From contig CBDHDN010000072.1 of the NCBI GenBank assembly GCA_965261585.1, forward strand, positions 1 to 31,308: a stretch of DNA of 31,308 nt, read 5' to 3'. The position numbers were made by a program, and so were the translations under genes. This document shows positions 16,707-27,241 of this stretch, one piece after another. The notes under the pieces are model-generated. The model saw only the letters and a program-made list of their open reading frames with translations. It was not told where the DNA came from and ran no database searches. Each line of letters starts with the position of its first letter. The first letter of the stretch is position 1. Origin of the DNA: CBDHDN01 sp965261585. Its GTDB lineage: Bacteria; Pseudomonadota; Alphaproteobacteria; UBA6615.

Positions 16707-17312
16707 GCCAGAGTCGGATCGATGCGATTGCAATGGCGGCGAGGAAGTTTCGAGCGAGTTTGTCGTAGCGCGTGGCGATCCGGCGGAAGTGTTTGATCTT
16801 GTTGAAGAAGCGCTCGACAAGGTTGCGTTGGCGGTAGAGTTCGGGGTCGATCGAGCGTTGGATCTTGCGGCCTCGTTGGGTCGGGATATGCGCCTCGGAG
16901 CCGTGGCCGGCGATCATCTCGACGATGGCCTTGGCGTCGTAGCCGCGGTCGGCGACGGTGTGTCGTGCCGGTGCGAGCCCGTTGAGCAGCGCTGGGACGC
17001 CGGCCTTGTCAGAGGCCTGGCCGGGGCTGACCAGGAAGCGCAGCGGCAGGCCGCGAGCGTCAACCACGGTGTGGATCTTGGTGCTCAGTCCGCCACGAGA
17101 ACGGCCAATGGCGTGATCCGGGCCCCCTTGTTTCCGCCCGCGGCGTGCTGGTGCGCACGCACGATCGAGGTATCGATCAGATGAAGCGAATCCGGCGATT
17201 GCGCGGCCAATGTCTCGAAAACACGCAGCCACACGCCGGCCTTGGCCCAGCGGCTGAAGCGGTTGTAGACGGTCGTGTAGCGGCCATAGCGCTCCGGCAG
17301 ATCGCGCCACAT
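16681..17312 (-). pseudogene. IS5-family transposase, N-terminally truncated, two frames
   Basis: The surviving part begins at WRDLPERYGRYTTVYNRFSRW, so about 50 N-terminal residues are gone. It contains HLIDTSIVRAHQHAAGG (first Asp), then past a G5 tract (17123-17127) the second frame GPDHAIGRSRGGLSTKIH, VADRGYDAKAI (second Asp) and RNLVERFFNKIKHFRRIATRYDKL (Glu region). As in the complete IS5 copy, the frames overlap at a purine tract suited to a -1 slip. The TAG stop (16683-16681) lies wholly in the target site, not in the element. Confidence 0.8.
16684..17312 (-). mobile_element. IS5-family element, 5' part deleted
   Basis: The retained end begins GGTCGTGGACTCATAATG at 16684, right after the target CTA. 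The other end is lost. At about 17311-17320 the element stops abruptly in the transposase N-terminus and IS1380 coding sequence begins. The partner target duplication is therefore missing. It is a different subgroup from the complete IS5 element at 13938. Confidence 0.8.
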
Positions 17313-18431
17313 CTCGGATCTGTTCGGATTTGCACGCGTTGAGAGCCGGCGCGTTGAGGCAGCGTTTGACGGCGGTGCGGTGACGTCGAACGGCGGCGCG
17401 CTTTTGCTGGGGGCCACGGAGCGGGCGATTGGCCTGGTCGCGGGGTTTGCGCGATGTTTCCAGGACGGCCGCGATCCGGCGTTGACGGAGCACAGCGTCG
17501 CGACGCTGGTCGGCCAACGTGTGTTCGCCCTGGCGCTGGGTTACGAGGACCTGATCGACCACGACGAGCTGCGCCATGATCCGGTGATGGCGGTGCTCGC
17601 CGGCAAGCTCGAGGCGCGGCGGGCGGACTGCGCGCCGCTCGCCGGCAAGTCGACGCTGAACCGGCTGGAGCACGCGCCGTCGGGGGCGCCGTCGCGCTAT
17701 CACAAGATCGGCCACGACGCGGCGGCGATCGGGCGCCAGTTCGTCGCGCTGTTCTTGGCCGCGCACCGGCGGCCGGCGAAGCAGATCATCATCGACCTCG
17801 ACGCGACCGACGATCCGTTGCACGGCGAGCAGGAGGATCGGTTCTTCCACGGTTACTACGATTGTTACTGCTATCTGCCGCTGTACATCTTCTGTGGCCG
17901 GCATCTGCTGGCAGCGAAGCTGCGGCCGGCCAATATCGACGGCGCCGCCGGCGCGATCGAGGAGCTCGCCCGGATCGTCGAGCAGATCCGCGACGACTGG
18001 CCGGACGTGCGTATTCTGGTGCGCGCTGATTCCGGCTTCGCCCGCGAGGCGCTGATGGCGTGGTGCGAAGCCAACCGGGTCGACTACGTCTTTGGGCTGG
18101 CCAGGAACAAGCGGCTCAGCGGCGCGATCGAGAACGCTCTCGCCGCCGCCGCGCCGCCGACAGCCGGCGCACCGGCAAGCCGGCCCGCCGCTACCAGGAG
18201 CTGGTGTGGACGACGCGTAAGAGCTGGAGCCGCGAACGCCGCGTCGTCGCCAAGGCCGAATGGACCCACGGTAAGGCCAATCCGCGCTTCGTCGTCACCT
18301 CGCTCGGCACCGGCGAGGTCAAGGCCCGCCGGCTCTATGAAAAGGTCTATTGCGCCCGCGGCGACATGGAGAACCGCATCAAGGAATGCCAGGGCGATCT
18401 GTTCGCCGACCGCACTTCGGCTGCCACCATG

Positions 18432-19818
18432 GAGGTATAGCTGAATCTTGTGTACGGCGTTGGAAAGAGGGCGGCGTATCCTGGTGATTGTTGCAGTCAC
18501 CACTTGACCTAAGCCAAGGAAGGATACGCCATGGAAGAGAATACCGTTGTTGCCTTTCGGAACCCATCGAATTTTCAGGATGACCCGTTGACGGAAGTCC
18601 TACGAGCTGGGGCGCGTGAGTTGCTGGCTCAAGCCGTGGAAGCTGAAGTTGCCGAGTTTCTGGAAGGTCATGCGACGCTGGTTGATGACCGGGGCCGTCG
18701 CCGGATTGTACGCAATGGCCACTTGCCGGAACGGCTGATACAGACCGGGATCGGCCCGGTGGACGTGCGTCAGCCGCGTGTCCGGGATCGGAGAGCCGGC
18801 GAGGGTGCCGGCGCCATCCGGTTCACGTCGGCGATCCTGCCGCGCTATCTGCGCCGCACCAAGAGCCTGGAGGATTTGCTGCCGTGGCTATACTTGAGGG
18901 GCATCTCCAGCGGCGATTTCTCGGAAGCGTTGGCGGCGTTGCTGGGGGCACAGGCCCCGGGTCTGTCGGCCTCCACGATCGGGCGACTGAAGGAAGTTTG
19001 GCAAGACGAGATGGAGCGCTGGCAACGGCGTGATTTATCGGCCAAGCGCTACGTCTACTTCTGGGTCGACGGCATCTATTTTGGCGCCCGCCTGGAAGAG
19101 GAGAAGCAATGCATCCTGGTTATCATCGGCGCCACGGATCACGGAACCAAGGAGTTGATCGCCATCACCGACGGCTACCGCGAGAGCGAACAATCCTGGC
19201 GCGAGGTGCTGCTCGATCTCAAGCGGCGTGGTCTCGGCATCGGCCCGGAACTGGTGACCGGCGATGGCGCGCTCGGCTTCTGGAAGGCGCTCCGCCAAGT
19301 CTACGGGGCCGCCCGCGAGCAGCGCTGCTGGGTGCATAAGACGGGCAATATCTTGAACAAGCTACCCAAGGGTCGGCAGAACAAGGCCAAGGGTCACTTG
19401 CAGGATATCTGGATGGCCGAAACCAGGAAGGACGCGGAGACCGCCTTCGACTTCTTCCTGGAAGCCTACGGACCGAAGTACGAAAAGGCCACGGCCTGCC
19501 TGGCCAAGGACCGGGACGCCTTGCTGAGCTTCTACGACTTCGCCGCCGAGCATTGGAAGCATGTGCGGACGACGAACCCCATCGAGAGCACCTTCGCCAC
19601 GGTTCGCCTTCGCACCTATCGGACCAAGGGTTGCCTGTCACGCAAGACGGCGATGGCCATGGTCTTCAAGCTTTGCCAGGGGGCCAGCAAGAAATGGCGG
19701 AGGCTCAATGGATCAGATCAGTTCGCCGAGATCATTCGAGGCGTCAAATTCGTGAATGGAGAACGCCAGGATCGCGCCGCCGCATGACAAACCCATACAC
19801 AACTTTTGACAATAGCTC
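18432..19818 (+). mobile_element. IS256-family insertion sequence copy 1, 1387 bp
   Basis: The ends are imperfect inverted repeats starting GAG.TAT.G and sharing TTGTGTA.GG about 17 bp in. The 9-bp target duplication GCCACCATG lies at 18423-18431 and 19819-19827. Length and sequence match the second copy at 29781 with one base different (G19542 versus C30891) in the whole element. Both copies have the same orientation. Confidence 0.95.
18531..19787 (+). CDS. IS256-family (mutator-type) transposase, copy 1
   Basis: The 418-residue protein starts at ATG 18531 with an AGGAAGG ribosome site seven bases upstream. It carries the N-terminal RQPRVRDRR region and the DDE catalytic core: FWVDGIYF (first Asp), LVTGDGALGFWKAL (second Asp) and TTNPIESTFATVRLRT (Glu). 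The CWVHKTGNILNKLP segment is the family signature between the second Asp and the Glu. No lesion is visible, so it is probably active. Confidence 0.95.
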   Translation: MEENTVVAFRNPSNFQDDPLTEVLRAGARELLAQAVEAEVAEFLEGHATLVDDRGRRRIVRNGHLPERLIQTGIGPVDVRQPRVRDRRAGEGAGAIRFTSAILPRYLRRTKSLEDLLPWLYLRGISSGDFSEALAALLGAQAPGLSASTIGRLKEVWQDEMERWQRRDLSAKRYVYFWVDGIYFGARLEEEKQCILVIIGATDHGTKELIAITDGYRESEQSWREVLLDLKRRGLGIGPELVTGDGALGFWKALRQVYGAAREQRCWVHKTGNILNKLPKGRQNKAKGHLQDIWMAETRKDAETAFDFFLEAYGPKYEKATACLAKDRDALLSFYDFAAEHWKHVRTTNPIESTFATVRLRTYRTKGCLSRKTAMAMVFKLCQGASKKWRRLNGSDQFAEIIRGVKFVNGERQDRAAA

Positions 19819-20254
19819 GCCACCATGCGGGCCAACCAGCTGCGCTTGTGGTTCGCCGCCATGGCCTATGCGCTGCTCTGCGCGCTGCGCCGCATCGCCC
19901 TCAAGCACACCCGCTTCGCCCGCGCCACCTGCGGCACCATCCGCTTGAAGCTGTTGAAGATCGGCGCCCAGGTGCGCCGCTCCGTCCGCCGCGTCAAGTT
20001 CGCAATGGCGTCTTCGTTCCCCTACCAGCAGGAATACCGCCTGGCTCACCATCGATTATGCAACGCCACCGGCTGACCCCAGCAGCCGGCCTCCGCCCGT
20101 CCCGTCAACCACACAGGATCAACTCCAGCCTCAGACCACCGCCAGCAGCCGGCGGAACCCTCCAGCCTGCATGCTTCACAGCAACCCATCAACAGTGCCC
20201 AAGATGAACTGGCTCTCGGCCACCACCAATCCCGCTGTGAGAAATCCGGGCTAG

Positions 20255-21858
20255 CCTGGAAGATTCACGAAAGGCACCGCCGAACTCCCAATATGCGTTA
20301 TGATTCAATTGCCTAGATCGGATCAAACGCAGGAGCCCGGCGGTGACGAATTGTACCCCTGAGACGGTGCTGTTTCCAGTCTGCCGCAAGCGGCGGATCA
20401 AGGCGGCGTTTGACGGCGGCGATGTGGCGAGCAACGGCGGCGTGCTGCTGTTACGCCAGGCGGACCGGCGGTTGGGTCTGACGGCGGCGGTGGCGCGTCG
20501 GCTCGGCGACAGGCGCCAGCGCGGCAAGGTCAGGCATCGCTTCGTCGACATGCTGCGCCAGCGGGTGTTCGCGATCGCGCTGGGCTATGAGGATCTGAAC
20601 GATCACACCGAGCTGCGCCACGATGTGGCGGTGCAGACGGCGACGGGGCAGGACCGGGCGCTGGCCAGCGCGCCGCCGCTGTGCCGCTTCGAGAACCAGG
20701 CCGAGGCGAGCTGGGCGTGGGCGATCCACGAGGTCCTGGCGGATGCCTTCATCGCCGCGCATGGTGATCCGCCAGCCGAGATCGTGCTCGACTTCGCTGC
20801 CACGGACGACCCGGTTCACGGCCATCAAGAAGGCCGGTTCTTCCATGGCTACTACGACCACTACTGCTTCCTGCCGCTTTACGTGTTCGCCGGCGATCAT
20901 CTGCTGGCGGCCTACCTGCGACGCTCGGACATCGACCCGGCGAAGCATGCCGGTGCAGTGCTGAAGCTGCTGGTGCGGCGGCTGCGCCTGGCCTGGCCCG
21001 CCGTGCGCATCATCGTGCGGGCGGACTCCGGCTTCTGCCGCTGGCGCATGCTGTCGTGGTGCGAGCGTCACGGCGTCGACTACATCATCGGCCTGGCCAG
21101 GAACAAGCGGCTGGAGGCGCTGGCGGCGCCCGTGATGGCCCAGGCGCGCGCACTGTTCGCCACGACCGGCGACAAGCAACGGCACTTCGCCGAACTCCGC
21201 TATGGCGCCGGGACGTGGAACCGCGAGCGGCGCGTCATCGCGCGCCTAGAACACACCGCCCGCGGCGCCAACCCGCGCTTCGTGGTGACCAGCCTCGCCG
21301 GTGACGGCATGGCGCTCTACGACATGCTCTACTGTGCCCGCGGCGACATGGAGAACCGCATCAAGGAGCAGTTCGAGCTGTTCTCTGACCGCACCTCGGC
21401 CCATCGCTGGTGGCCGAACCAGTTCCGCCTGCTCCTGGCCAGTCTCGCCTACGTGCTGATGACGGCGATCCGGCGCTTCGGCCTCGCCGGCACCGAGGCC
21501 GCCCGCGCCCAGGTCGGCACGATCCGCCTGCGCTTGCTCAAGATCGGCGCCGTCGTCATCCGCAACACCCGTCGGGTCCGCTTCCTGCTCTCCTCGGCCT
21601 GTCCCGATCAGGCCCTGTTCACACTGGTCGCCACCAGGCTCGAACCAGGATAGCGGCCGCCCCTTCGGTCCCTTACACGATCCCAATGCCGTGCCGCGGC
21701 AACCAGTAAACGCGACCGCTCGCCGCCACCGAACACCGTAATGCTTCGCTCCTGCACCGCGGCCATGAACCCCGGTCAAAACCCGTCCCAATTCGCCTCA
21801 TTCGAGACAGATGACCGGCCCAACAGGACACAATCATTCGCATCATGAAATATCCGGG
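20255..21858 (+). mobile_element. IS1380-family insertion sequence, 1604 bp, complete
   Basis: The left end reads CCTGGAAGATTCACGA and the right end is its imperfect complement (TCATGAAATATCCGGG). CTAG flanks it on both sides (20251-20254 and 21859-21862) as a 4-bp target duplication. The left CTAG is also the right flank of the older, truncated IS1380, so the two elements share it. Confidence 0.85.
20343..21653 (+). CDS. IS1380-family transposase, intact
   Basis: GTG 20343 follows an AGGAG site. The 436 residues include the N-terminal AAFDGGDVASNGGVLLL segment, the DDE_Tnp_1 core with DFAATDDPVHGHQEGRFF (first Asp), IIVRADSGFCRWRML (second Asp) and MLYCARGDMENRIKE (Glu region), and the C-terminal GTIRLRLLKIGAVV. 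It is related to but clearly diverged from the broken copy upstream, so the two arrived or diverged separately. No lesion is visible. Confidence 0.93.
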   Translation: MTNCTPETVLFPVCRKRRIKAAFDGGDVASNGGVLLLRQADRRLGLTAAVARRLGDRRQRGKVRHRFVDMLRQRVFAIALGYEDLNDHTELRHDVAVQTATGQDRALASAPPLCRFENQAEASWAWAIHEVLADAFIAAHGDPPAEIVLDFAATDDPVHGHQEGRFFHGYYDHYCFLPLYVFAGDHLLAAYLRRSDIDPAKHAGAVLKLLVRRLRLAWPAVRIIVRADSGFCRWRMLSWCERHGVDYIIGLARNKRLEALAAPVMAQARALFATTGDKQRHFAELRYGAGTWNRERRVIARLEHTARGANPRFVVTSLAGDGMALYDMLYCARGDMENRIKEQFELFSDRTSAHRWWPNQFRLLLASLAYVLMTAIRRFGLAGTEAARAQVGTIRLRLLKIGAVVIRNTRRVRFLLSSACPDQALFTLVATRLEPG

Positions 21859-21861
21859 CTA

Positions 21862-21964
21862 GTGCACCGACTCAGTCAGAGCCGTCACAGTGGAAACCTG
21901 ATTCTGAATACAAAACAACGGGTTGCTCCAGCGCACGGTGAATCATTTGTCTGGATCGGTGCAC
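21862..21964. repeat. 103-bp MITE-like element with terminal inverted repeats and TA flanks
   Basis: The left end GTGCACCGA and right end TCGGTGCAC are perfect complements; partial matching continues (CAG.CA) for about 20 bp. TA sits on both sides (21860-21861 and 21965-21966). It encodes nothing. The layout fits a small non-autonomous relative of a TA-targeting transposon such as IS630. A full-length partner is not in the window. Confidence 0.5.
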
Positions 21965-21966
21965 TA

Positions 21967-22297
21967 GCAGCCGCGGTGTCGCTTGAGGCGCATTGCCGGC
22001 TGGCGTCGCCCGCGGCAGTGTTGCGCGCTCGTGCAAACAGCTTTGCCTCCAGCGAGTTGTCACGGCCGCACCGCATAACAAGCGACGACCGCGTCTGTCG
22101 ACGCGGCCGCCTGCTGATGGTTACCGCTTGGATGTCGAGTGACCCAACGCGCGGGCTGGGCCCTGAACGACCCTATTCATACACAACAGGAGGTAAAGAA
22201 ACGGTAAACGCCGTGGGCTGCCAAATGGTGGTTCTCGGCGTCCGTACGCGGCAGGTCGGCGCATACTCCAATTTTCGGGTTACCCTGCGCACAATAA
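21967..22297. other. Non-coding stretch, no feature recognised
   Basis: About 330 bp without a convincing gene. A perfect AGGAGGT site lies at 22188-22194 but no start codon is at a suitable distance (the first GTG is about 18 bases on). This could be the leader of the small broken gene that follows. Confidence 0.4.
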
Positions 22298-22682
22298 TGA
22301 GCGATTCTAAGGGGTTGCACTCGAGGATGGATGCTGTGAAGGAGATCGAGGAAGCCCGCCTTGCTTTCGAGGCCGCCTGCCGGGCGGGCCGGGTGCGGGT
22401 GTTGCGCATCTGGTCCATCCACGACGGCGTCGCGGTCTCGGTGCGAGAGCCGCCCCGGCCGGCGGCGCTGCACGACATGACGGCCGCCAATCGCCATGGC
22501 GGCGCAGGAAGTCTGGCCATGGCCGCCAGGCGGTCGCGCTGGCGCTGGCGGCGGACGGCCGCTCGACGCGCTCCATTGCGGCGGCGCTTGGCACCTGGCC
22601 GGGGCGGGTCAGCCGCCGGGCCGGTACCGCGCCTTGGAATGCTCTCTATAGTTGTCTCTCTATTAAAATGAGCGCTCCATAG
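22298..22682 (+). pseudogene. Possible small helix-turn-helix protein, frameshifted
   Basis: From ATG 22298 (or 22327) a frame reads MDAVKEIEEARLAFEAACRA and VRVLRIWSIHDGVAV for about 60 residues, then degenerates into arginine-rich sequence. Another frame from about 22530 reads AVALALAADGRSTRSIAAAL then GRVSRRAG and ends at the TAG 22680-22682, right before the next start. The second part resembles a resolvase or homeodomain-like helix-turn-helix. Together they look like one small DNA-binding protein with a frameshift. I do not recognise a family and the call is weak. Confidence 0.3.
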
Positions 22683-23702
22683 ATGTATACGACGTACTTC
22701 AATCTGTCCGGCCGTCCGTTCAAGCTGAGCCCGGATCACCGGTTCTATTTCGACGGTCAGCCGCACCGTCGGGCCATCGCCTATTTGACCTACGGGCTGA
22801 GCCAGGGCGACGGGTTCGTCGTCGTCACCAGCGAGGTCGGTGCCGGCAAGACGACTCTGATCGACCACCTGTTGTCGCGCCTGCAGGGCAACAACATCAT
22901 CACCGCCAAAATCTCGACGACCCACATCGAGGGTGACAATCTGCTACGGCTCGTCGCCAGCGCCTTCGGCATCGCCCGGGAGGGTGTTGACAAGGCGACG
23001 ATGCTGGGGCGCATCGAGACCTTCCTGATCGACCAGAACAGGTGCCAGCGCCGGTCCCTGCTGATCATCGACGAAGTGCAGAACCTGACCCATTCGGCGC
23101 TGGAAGAGCTGCGCATGCTGTCGAACTTCCAGCTCGATGGCAGCGCGCTGTTGCAGACCTACCTGATCGGCCAGCCGGAGTTCCGCCAGACCTTGGCCAG
23201 CCCGGATCTCGAGCAACTGCGCCAGCGCGTCGTGACCTCCTATCACCTGCAGGCGCTGGACGCCGCCGAAACCGCCCAATACATCAAACACCGCCTTGCC
23301 CAGGTCGGCTGGCAGGGCAATCCCTCGTTCACACCAGCGACGTTCGAGCGGGTCTATGACGAGACCGCCGGCGTGCCGCGGCGCATCAACCTGCTGTGCG
23401 ACCGGCTGCTGTTGTTCGGATATCTCGAACAGAAGACCGAGCTGGACGGTACTTCGGTCGATGCGGTCGTCGCCGACATGCGCGCCGAAGGCCTGCATGG
23501 CCCCGCCGCCGTGCAGCCGCGGCCGGGGCCGGGTCAGGGGCCGGAAGCGGCGCCGACGGGCATCGGCAACGGCGCCGGTGCCGAGATCAATGCCTTGTCG
23601 CGACGCCTGAGCGAACTCGAGCAACGCCTGCAGCAGCAGCGGGACCGGGTCAGCGAAGTCCTGGCAGAGACGACGGCCGAGCTGGCCATGGTCGAACCGT
23701 GA
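22683..23702 (+). CDS. XrtA/PEP-CTERM system-associated ATPase (ExeA-like AAA)
   Basis: The 339-residue protein opens MYTTYFNLSGRPFKLSPD, the conserved start of this family. Walker A is SEVGAGKTT (50-58) and Walker B is SLLIIDEVQNL (125-135). The arginine-finger region ETAGVPRRINLLCDR lies near residue 230. After a proline-rich linker the C-terminus forms a short coiled coil (residues about 298-335). Family members occur in exosortase-A exopolysaccharide loci and are thought to act in assembly or export at the inner membrane; the exact step is unproven. It is the first of a same-strand run of five XrtA-linked genes. Confidence 0.9.
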   Translation: MYTTYFNLSGRPFKLSPDHRFYFDGQPHRRAIAYLTYGLSQGDGFVVVTSEVGAGKTTLIDHLLSRLQGNNIITAKISTTHIEGDNLLRLVASAFGIAREGVDKATMLGRIETFLIDQNRCQRRSLLIIDEVQNLTHSALEELRMLSNFQLDGSALLQTYLIGQPEFRQTLASPDLEQLRQRVVTSYHLQALDAAETAQYIKHRLAQVGWQGNPSFTPATFERVYDETAGVPRRINLLCDRLLLFGYLEQKTELDGTSVDAVVADMRAEGLHGPAAVQPRPGPGQGPEAAPTGIGNGAGAEINALSRRLSELEQRLQQQRDRVSEVLAETTAELAMVEP

Positions 23703-23847
23703 GGTCGCCGACGGAGTCGATCCAACCCCTCGTCGATGCACCGGGCTTGGTTGGGCGGATAACGATGAGCGATCGACGCCGCGACGGTGGCGGTCAACGC
23801 GCGGCCGGCGCGCCAGCGCGGCGCGGCGCGGCCCGGTGCCGGCGCGG

Positions 23848-24717
23848 ATGACCAACGCCATGAGCGTCGACGTCGAGGACTACTTTCAGGTCTCGGCGTT
23901 CGACAAGCGCATAGAGCGCACGGACTGGGACAACCATCCGTGTCGGGTCGAGCGCAACACGGACGCCGTGCTGCAGATGTTCGCCGATCACGGCGTGCAG
24001 GCGACGTTCTTTACGCTCGGTTGGATCGCGCGGCGCTATCCGGCGCTCGTGCGGCGCATTGTTTCGGGCCGGCACGAGTTGGCGAGCCATGGCTTCGACC
24101 ACGTGCGCGTATCGGCGCAGACGGCGGTGGAGTTCGGCGCCGACGTACGGCTGACCAAGGACTTGCTCGAGGATATCGGCGGCGTGCCGGTCGTTGGCTA
24201 TCGCGCGGCGAGCTTCTCGATCTGCGAGACCACGCCGTGGGCGTTCGAGGTGCTGGCCGACGCGGGCTATTCCTACAGCTCCAGCATCTACCCGATCCGC
24301 CACGATCACTACGGCATGCCCACGGCACCGCGCTTTGCGCATCGGCCGGATCCGAGCGTGCCGTTCGTCGAGCTGCCGGTCTCCACGGTATCCGTGCAGG
24401 GCCGCAACCTTCCCTGCGGCGGCGGCGGCTACTTCCGTCTGCTGCCATACCGGGTGTCGCGCTGGGCGATGCGGCGGGTCAATCGCGACGATGGCCAGCC
24501 CTGCATCTTCTATTTCCATCCCTGGGAGATCGATCCAGGCCAACCGCGGGTGAGGGGGCTGCCGGCGAAAACGCGGCTGCGCCATTACACGAACCTGAGC
24601 CGCATGCAGGCGCGCCTCGGCGGGGCGCTTGCGGATTTTTCCTGGGATCGCATCGATCGGATTTTTCTGCAGCCAAGCGAGAGCCATGACAGCGATGACC
24701 GCGATGACCGCACATAA
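23848..24717 (+). CDS. XrtA-system polysaccharide deacetylase (NodB fold)
   Basis: I chose ATG 23848 (289 residues); a GTG at 23836 is an alternative. The N-terminus NAMSVDVEDYFQVSAF is the family hallmark and includes the catalytic and metal Asp residues. TFFTLGWIARRYP, HELASHGFDH (metal histidines), GYRAASFSI and FYFHPWEID follow in NodB order. It should remove N-acetyl groups from the exopolysaccharide or its lipid-linked precursor. About 145 bp separate it from the ATPase gene with no clear gene between. Its end overlaps the FemAB-like gene by 32 bp. It is intact. Confidence 0.92.
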   Translation: MTNAMSVDVEDYFQVSAFDKRIERTDWDNHPCRVERNTDAVLQMFADHGVQATFFTLGWIARRYPALVRRIVSGRHELASHGFDHVRVSAQTAVEFGADVRLTKDLLEDIGGVPVVGYRAASFSICETTPWAFEVLADAGYSYSSSIYPIRHDHYGMPTAPRFAHRPDPSVPFVELPVSTVSVQGRNLPCGGGGYFRLLPYRVSRWAMRRVNRDDGQPCIFYFHPWEIDPGQPRVRGLPAKTRLRHYTNLSRMQARLGGALADFSWDRIDRIFLQPSESHDSDDRDDRT

Positions 24718-25747
24718 GCTTGAAGTCCGACTGCTCGACGATCGGCACGCCGGGCGCTGGGACGCCTTTGTCGACGCCCACCCGGGTGGCACGTTCTTTC
24801 ATCTGTCGGGCTGGAAGCGGGTGATCGAGGAGAGCCTTGGCCATCGCTGCTATTACTTTTGCGCGCTCGAGGATGGCGAACTGCGCGGCGTCGTGCCGCT
24901 GGTGCATGTCAACAGCCGGCTGTTCGGCAACGCCCTGATCTCGACGGCGTTCTGCGTCTATGGCGGCCCCCTGACGCTCGACGAGGATGCGCGCGCGGCG
25001 CTCGACGCCGCCGCCACGACGGTCGCCCGATCCTTGCGCACGGACCATTTGGAGTACCGCCTAGCACGCCCGTCGAACGGCGGCTGGGCGTGCAAGGACG
25101 ACCTCTACGTCACGTTCCAATGGGCGCTCGACCCGAAGCCCGAGGCCAGTCTCAAGGCGATACCGCGCAAGCAGCGGGCGATGATCCGCAAGGGCATCAA
25201 GCTTGGCCTGACGAGCGAGCTGGATGACGACGTGTCGCGGTTTTATCCCGCCTACGCGGAAAGCGTGCGCAACCTCGGCACCCCGGTTCTGCCGCGCCGC
25301 TACTTCCAAAGCTTGAAGGACGAGTTCGGAGACGCCTGCGAAGTGCTGACCGTCACCCATCTCGGCGCGCCGATCAGCAGCGTCGTCAACTTTCACTATC
25401 GCGGCCAGGTGCTGCCGTACTACGGCGGCGGCATTGCCAAGGCGCGGGCGCTGGCCGCCAACGACTTCATGTATTGGGAGACGATGCGCCGGGCGATCAG
25501 CGAGCGCGGCGCCGGGGTCTTCGATTTCGGCCGCAGCAAGGTCGGGACCGGCTCGTACGCGTTCAAGAGGCACTGGGGCTTCGAGCCGCGGCCGCTGTAC
25601 TACGAATACAAGCTACTGCGCGCCCAGGATGTGCCCGACGTCAATCCGTTGAACCCGAAATATCGTGCGATGATCGCGGTCTGGAAGCGCCTGCCGCTGC
25701 AGATGGCCAATACGGTCGGCCCGATAATCGCACGCAGCCTGGGCTGA
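24686..25747 (+). CDS. XrtA-system FemAB-related protein (GNAT-fold acyl/aminoacyl transferase)
   Basis: Three ATGs lie in a row (24686, 24695, 24704) within the overlap with the deacetylase gene, so the exact start is uncertain. The product has about 350 residues with the FemAB features GTFFHLSGWKRVIEESLG near the N-terminus, a mid-region KQRAMIRKGIKLGL and the C-terminal FDFGRSKVGTGSYAFKRHWGFE plus PLYYEY. FemAB-like proteins transfer aminoacyl or acyl groups; in exosortase loci the substrate is unknown. It is probably a polysaccharide or PEP-CTERM-linked modification. Coupled position supports cotranscription. It is intact. Confidence 0.9.
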   Translation: MTAMTAMTAHKLEVRLLDDRHAGRWDAFVDAHPGGTFFHLSGWKRVIEESLGHRCYYFCALEDGELRGVVPLVHVNSRLFGNALISTAFCVYGGPLTLDEDARAALDAAATTVARSLRTDHLEYRLARPSNGGWACKDDLYVTFQWALDPKPEASLKAIPRKQRAMIRKGIKLGLTSELDDDVSRFYPAYAESVRNLGTPVLPRRYFQSLKDEFGDACEVLTVTHLGAPISSVVNFHYRGQVLPYYGGGIAKARALAANDFMYWETMRRAISERGAGVFDFGRSKVGTGSYAFKRHWGFEPRPLYYEYKLLRAQDVPDVNPLNPKYRAMIAVWKRLPLQMANTVGPIIARSLG

Positions 25748-25750
25748 GCC

Positions 25751-27103
<1,353 letters not shown>

Positions 27104-27241
27104 GAAGCATACTCCATATATCAGCATTTTATTTCGCAAGTTGATTTGGTATTATTTCTTCGAGTTAAATAACAGGCATCAAATATTTCGATGATCGGAA
27201 ACAGCCGCAACATGGCCGGCTCGGTGCCGGTAGAAGGGGCG
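27104..27241 (+). promoter_or_regulatory. AT-rich gap before the exosortase gene, with a possible promoter
   Basis: This gap and the preceding 70 bp are strikingly AT-rich compared with the surroundings. TTGATT (27141-27146) and TTAAAT (27165-27170) are 18 bp apart and could be a promoter for the exosortase gene. An ATG at 27191 has no ribosome site; the one at 27242 does. Confidence 0.4.

Larger units (their letters stand above)
17320..20076 (+). pseudogene. IS1380-family transposase, truncated, frameshifted and split
   Basis: The fragment starts LFGFARVESRRVEAAFDGG and continues through LDATDDPLHGEQED (first catalytic Asp region) and ILVRADSGFAREAL (second). Near 18150-18170 the frame changes to one reading TGKPARRYQELVWTTRKSW, then YCARGDMENRIKE (Glu region). 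At 18431 IS256 interrupts it after TSAATM. The frame resumes at 19828 with RANQLRLWFAAMAYALL and ends at 20074-20076. Removing IS256 and one 9-bp duplication rejoins the reading frame exactly. Confidence 0.82.
17313..20250 (+). mobile_element. IS1380-family element, left end lost, interrupted by IS256
   Basis: The right end is at 20250 (GAAATCCGGG followed by CTAG), like the right end of the intact IS1380 next door. The left terminal repeat and about ten codons are missing at the junction with the truncated IS5 element. The interior is split at 18431/19819 by an IS256 element. About 170 bp after the gene (20077-20250) is non-coding element sequence. Confidence 0.8.

Noticed and set aside
14375..17129. 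Frame changes in the two IS5-type transposases as mutations
   Set aside because: Both fall at an A/G-rich tract at the same place in two different elements, as expected for programmed -1 frameshifting in this IS group.
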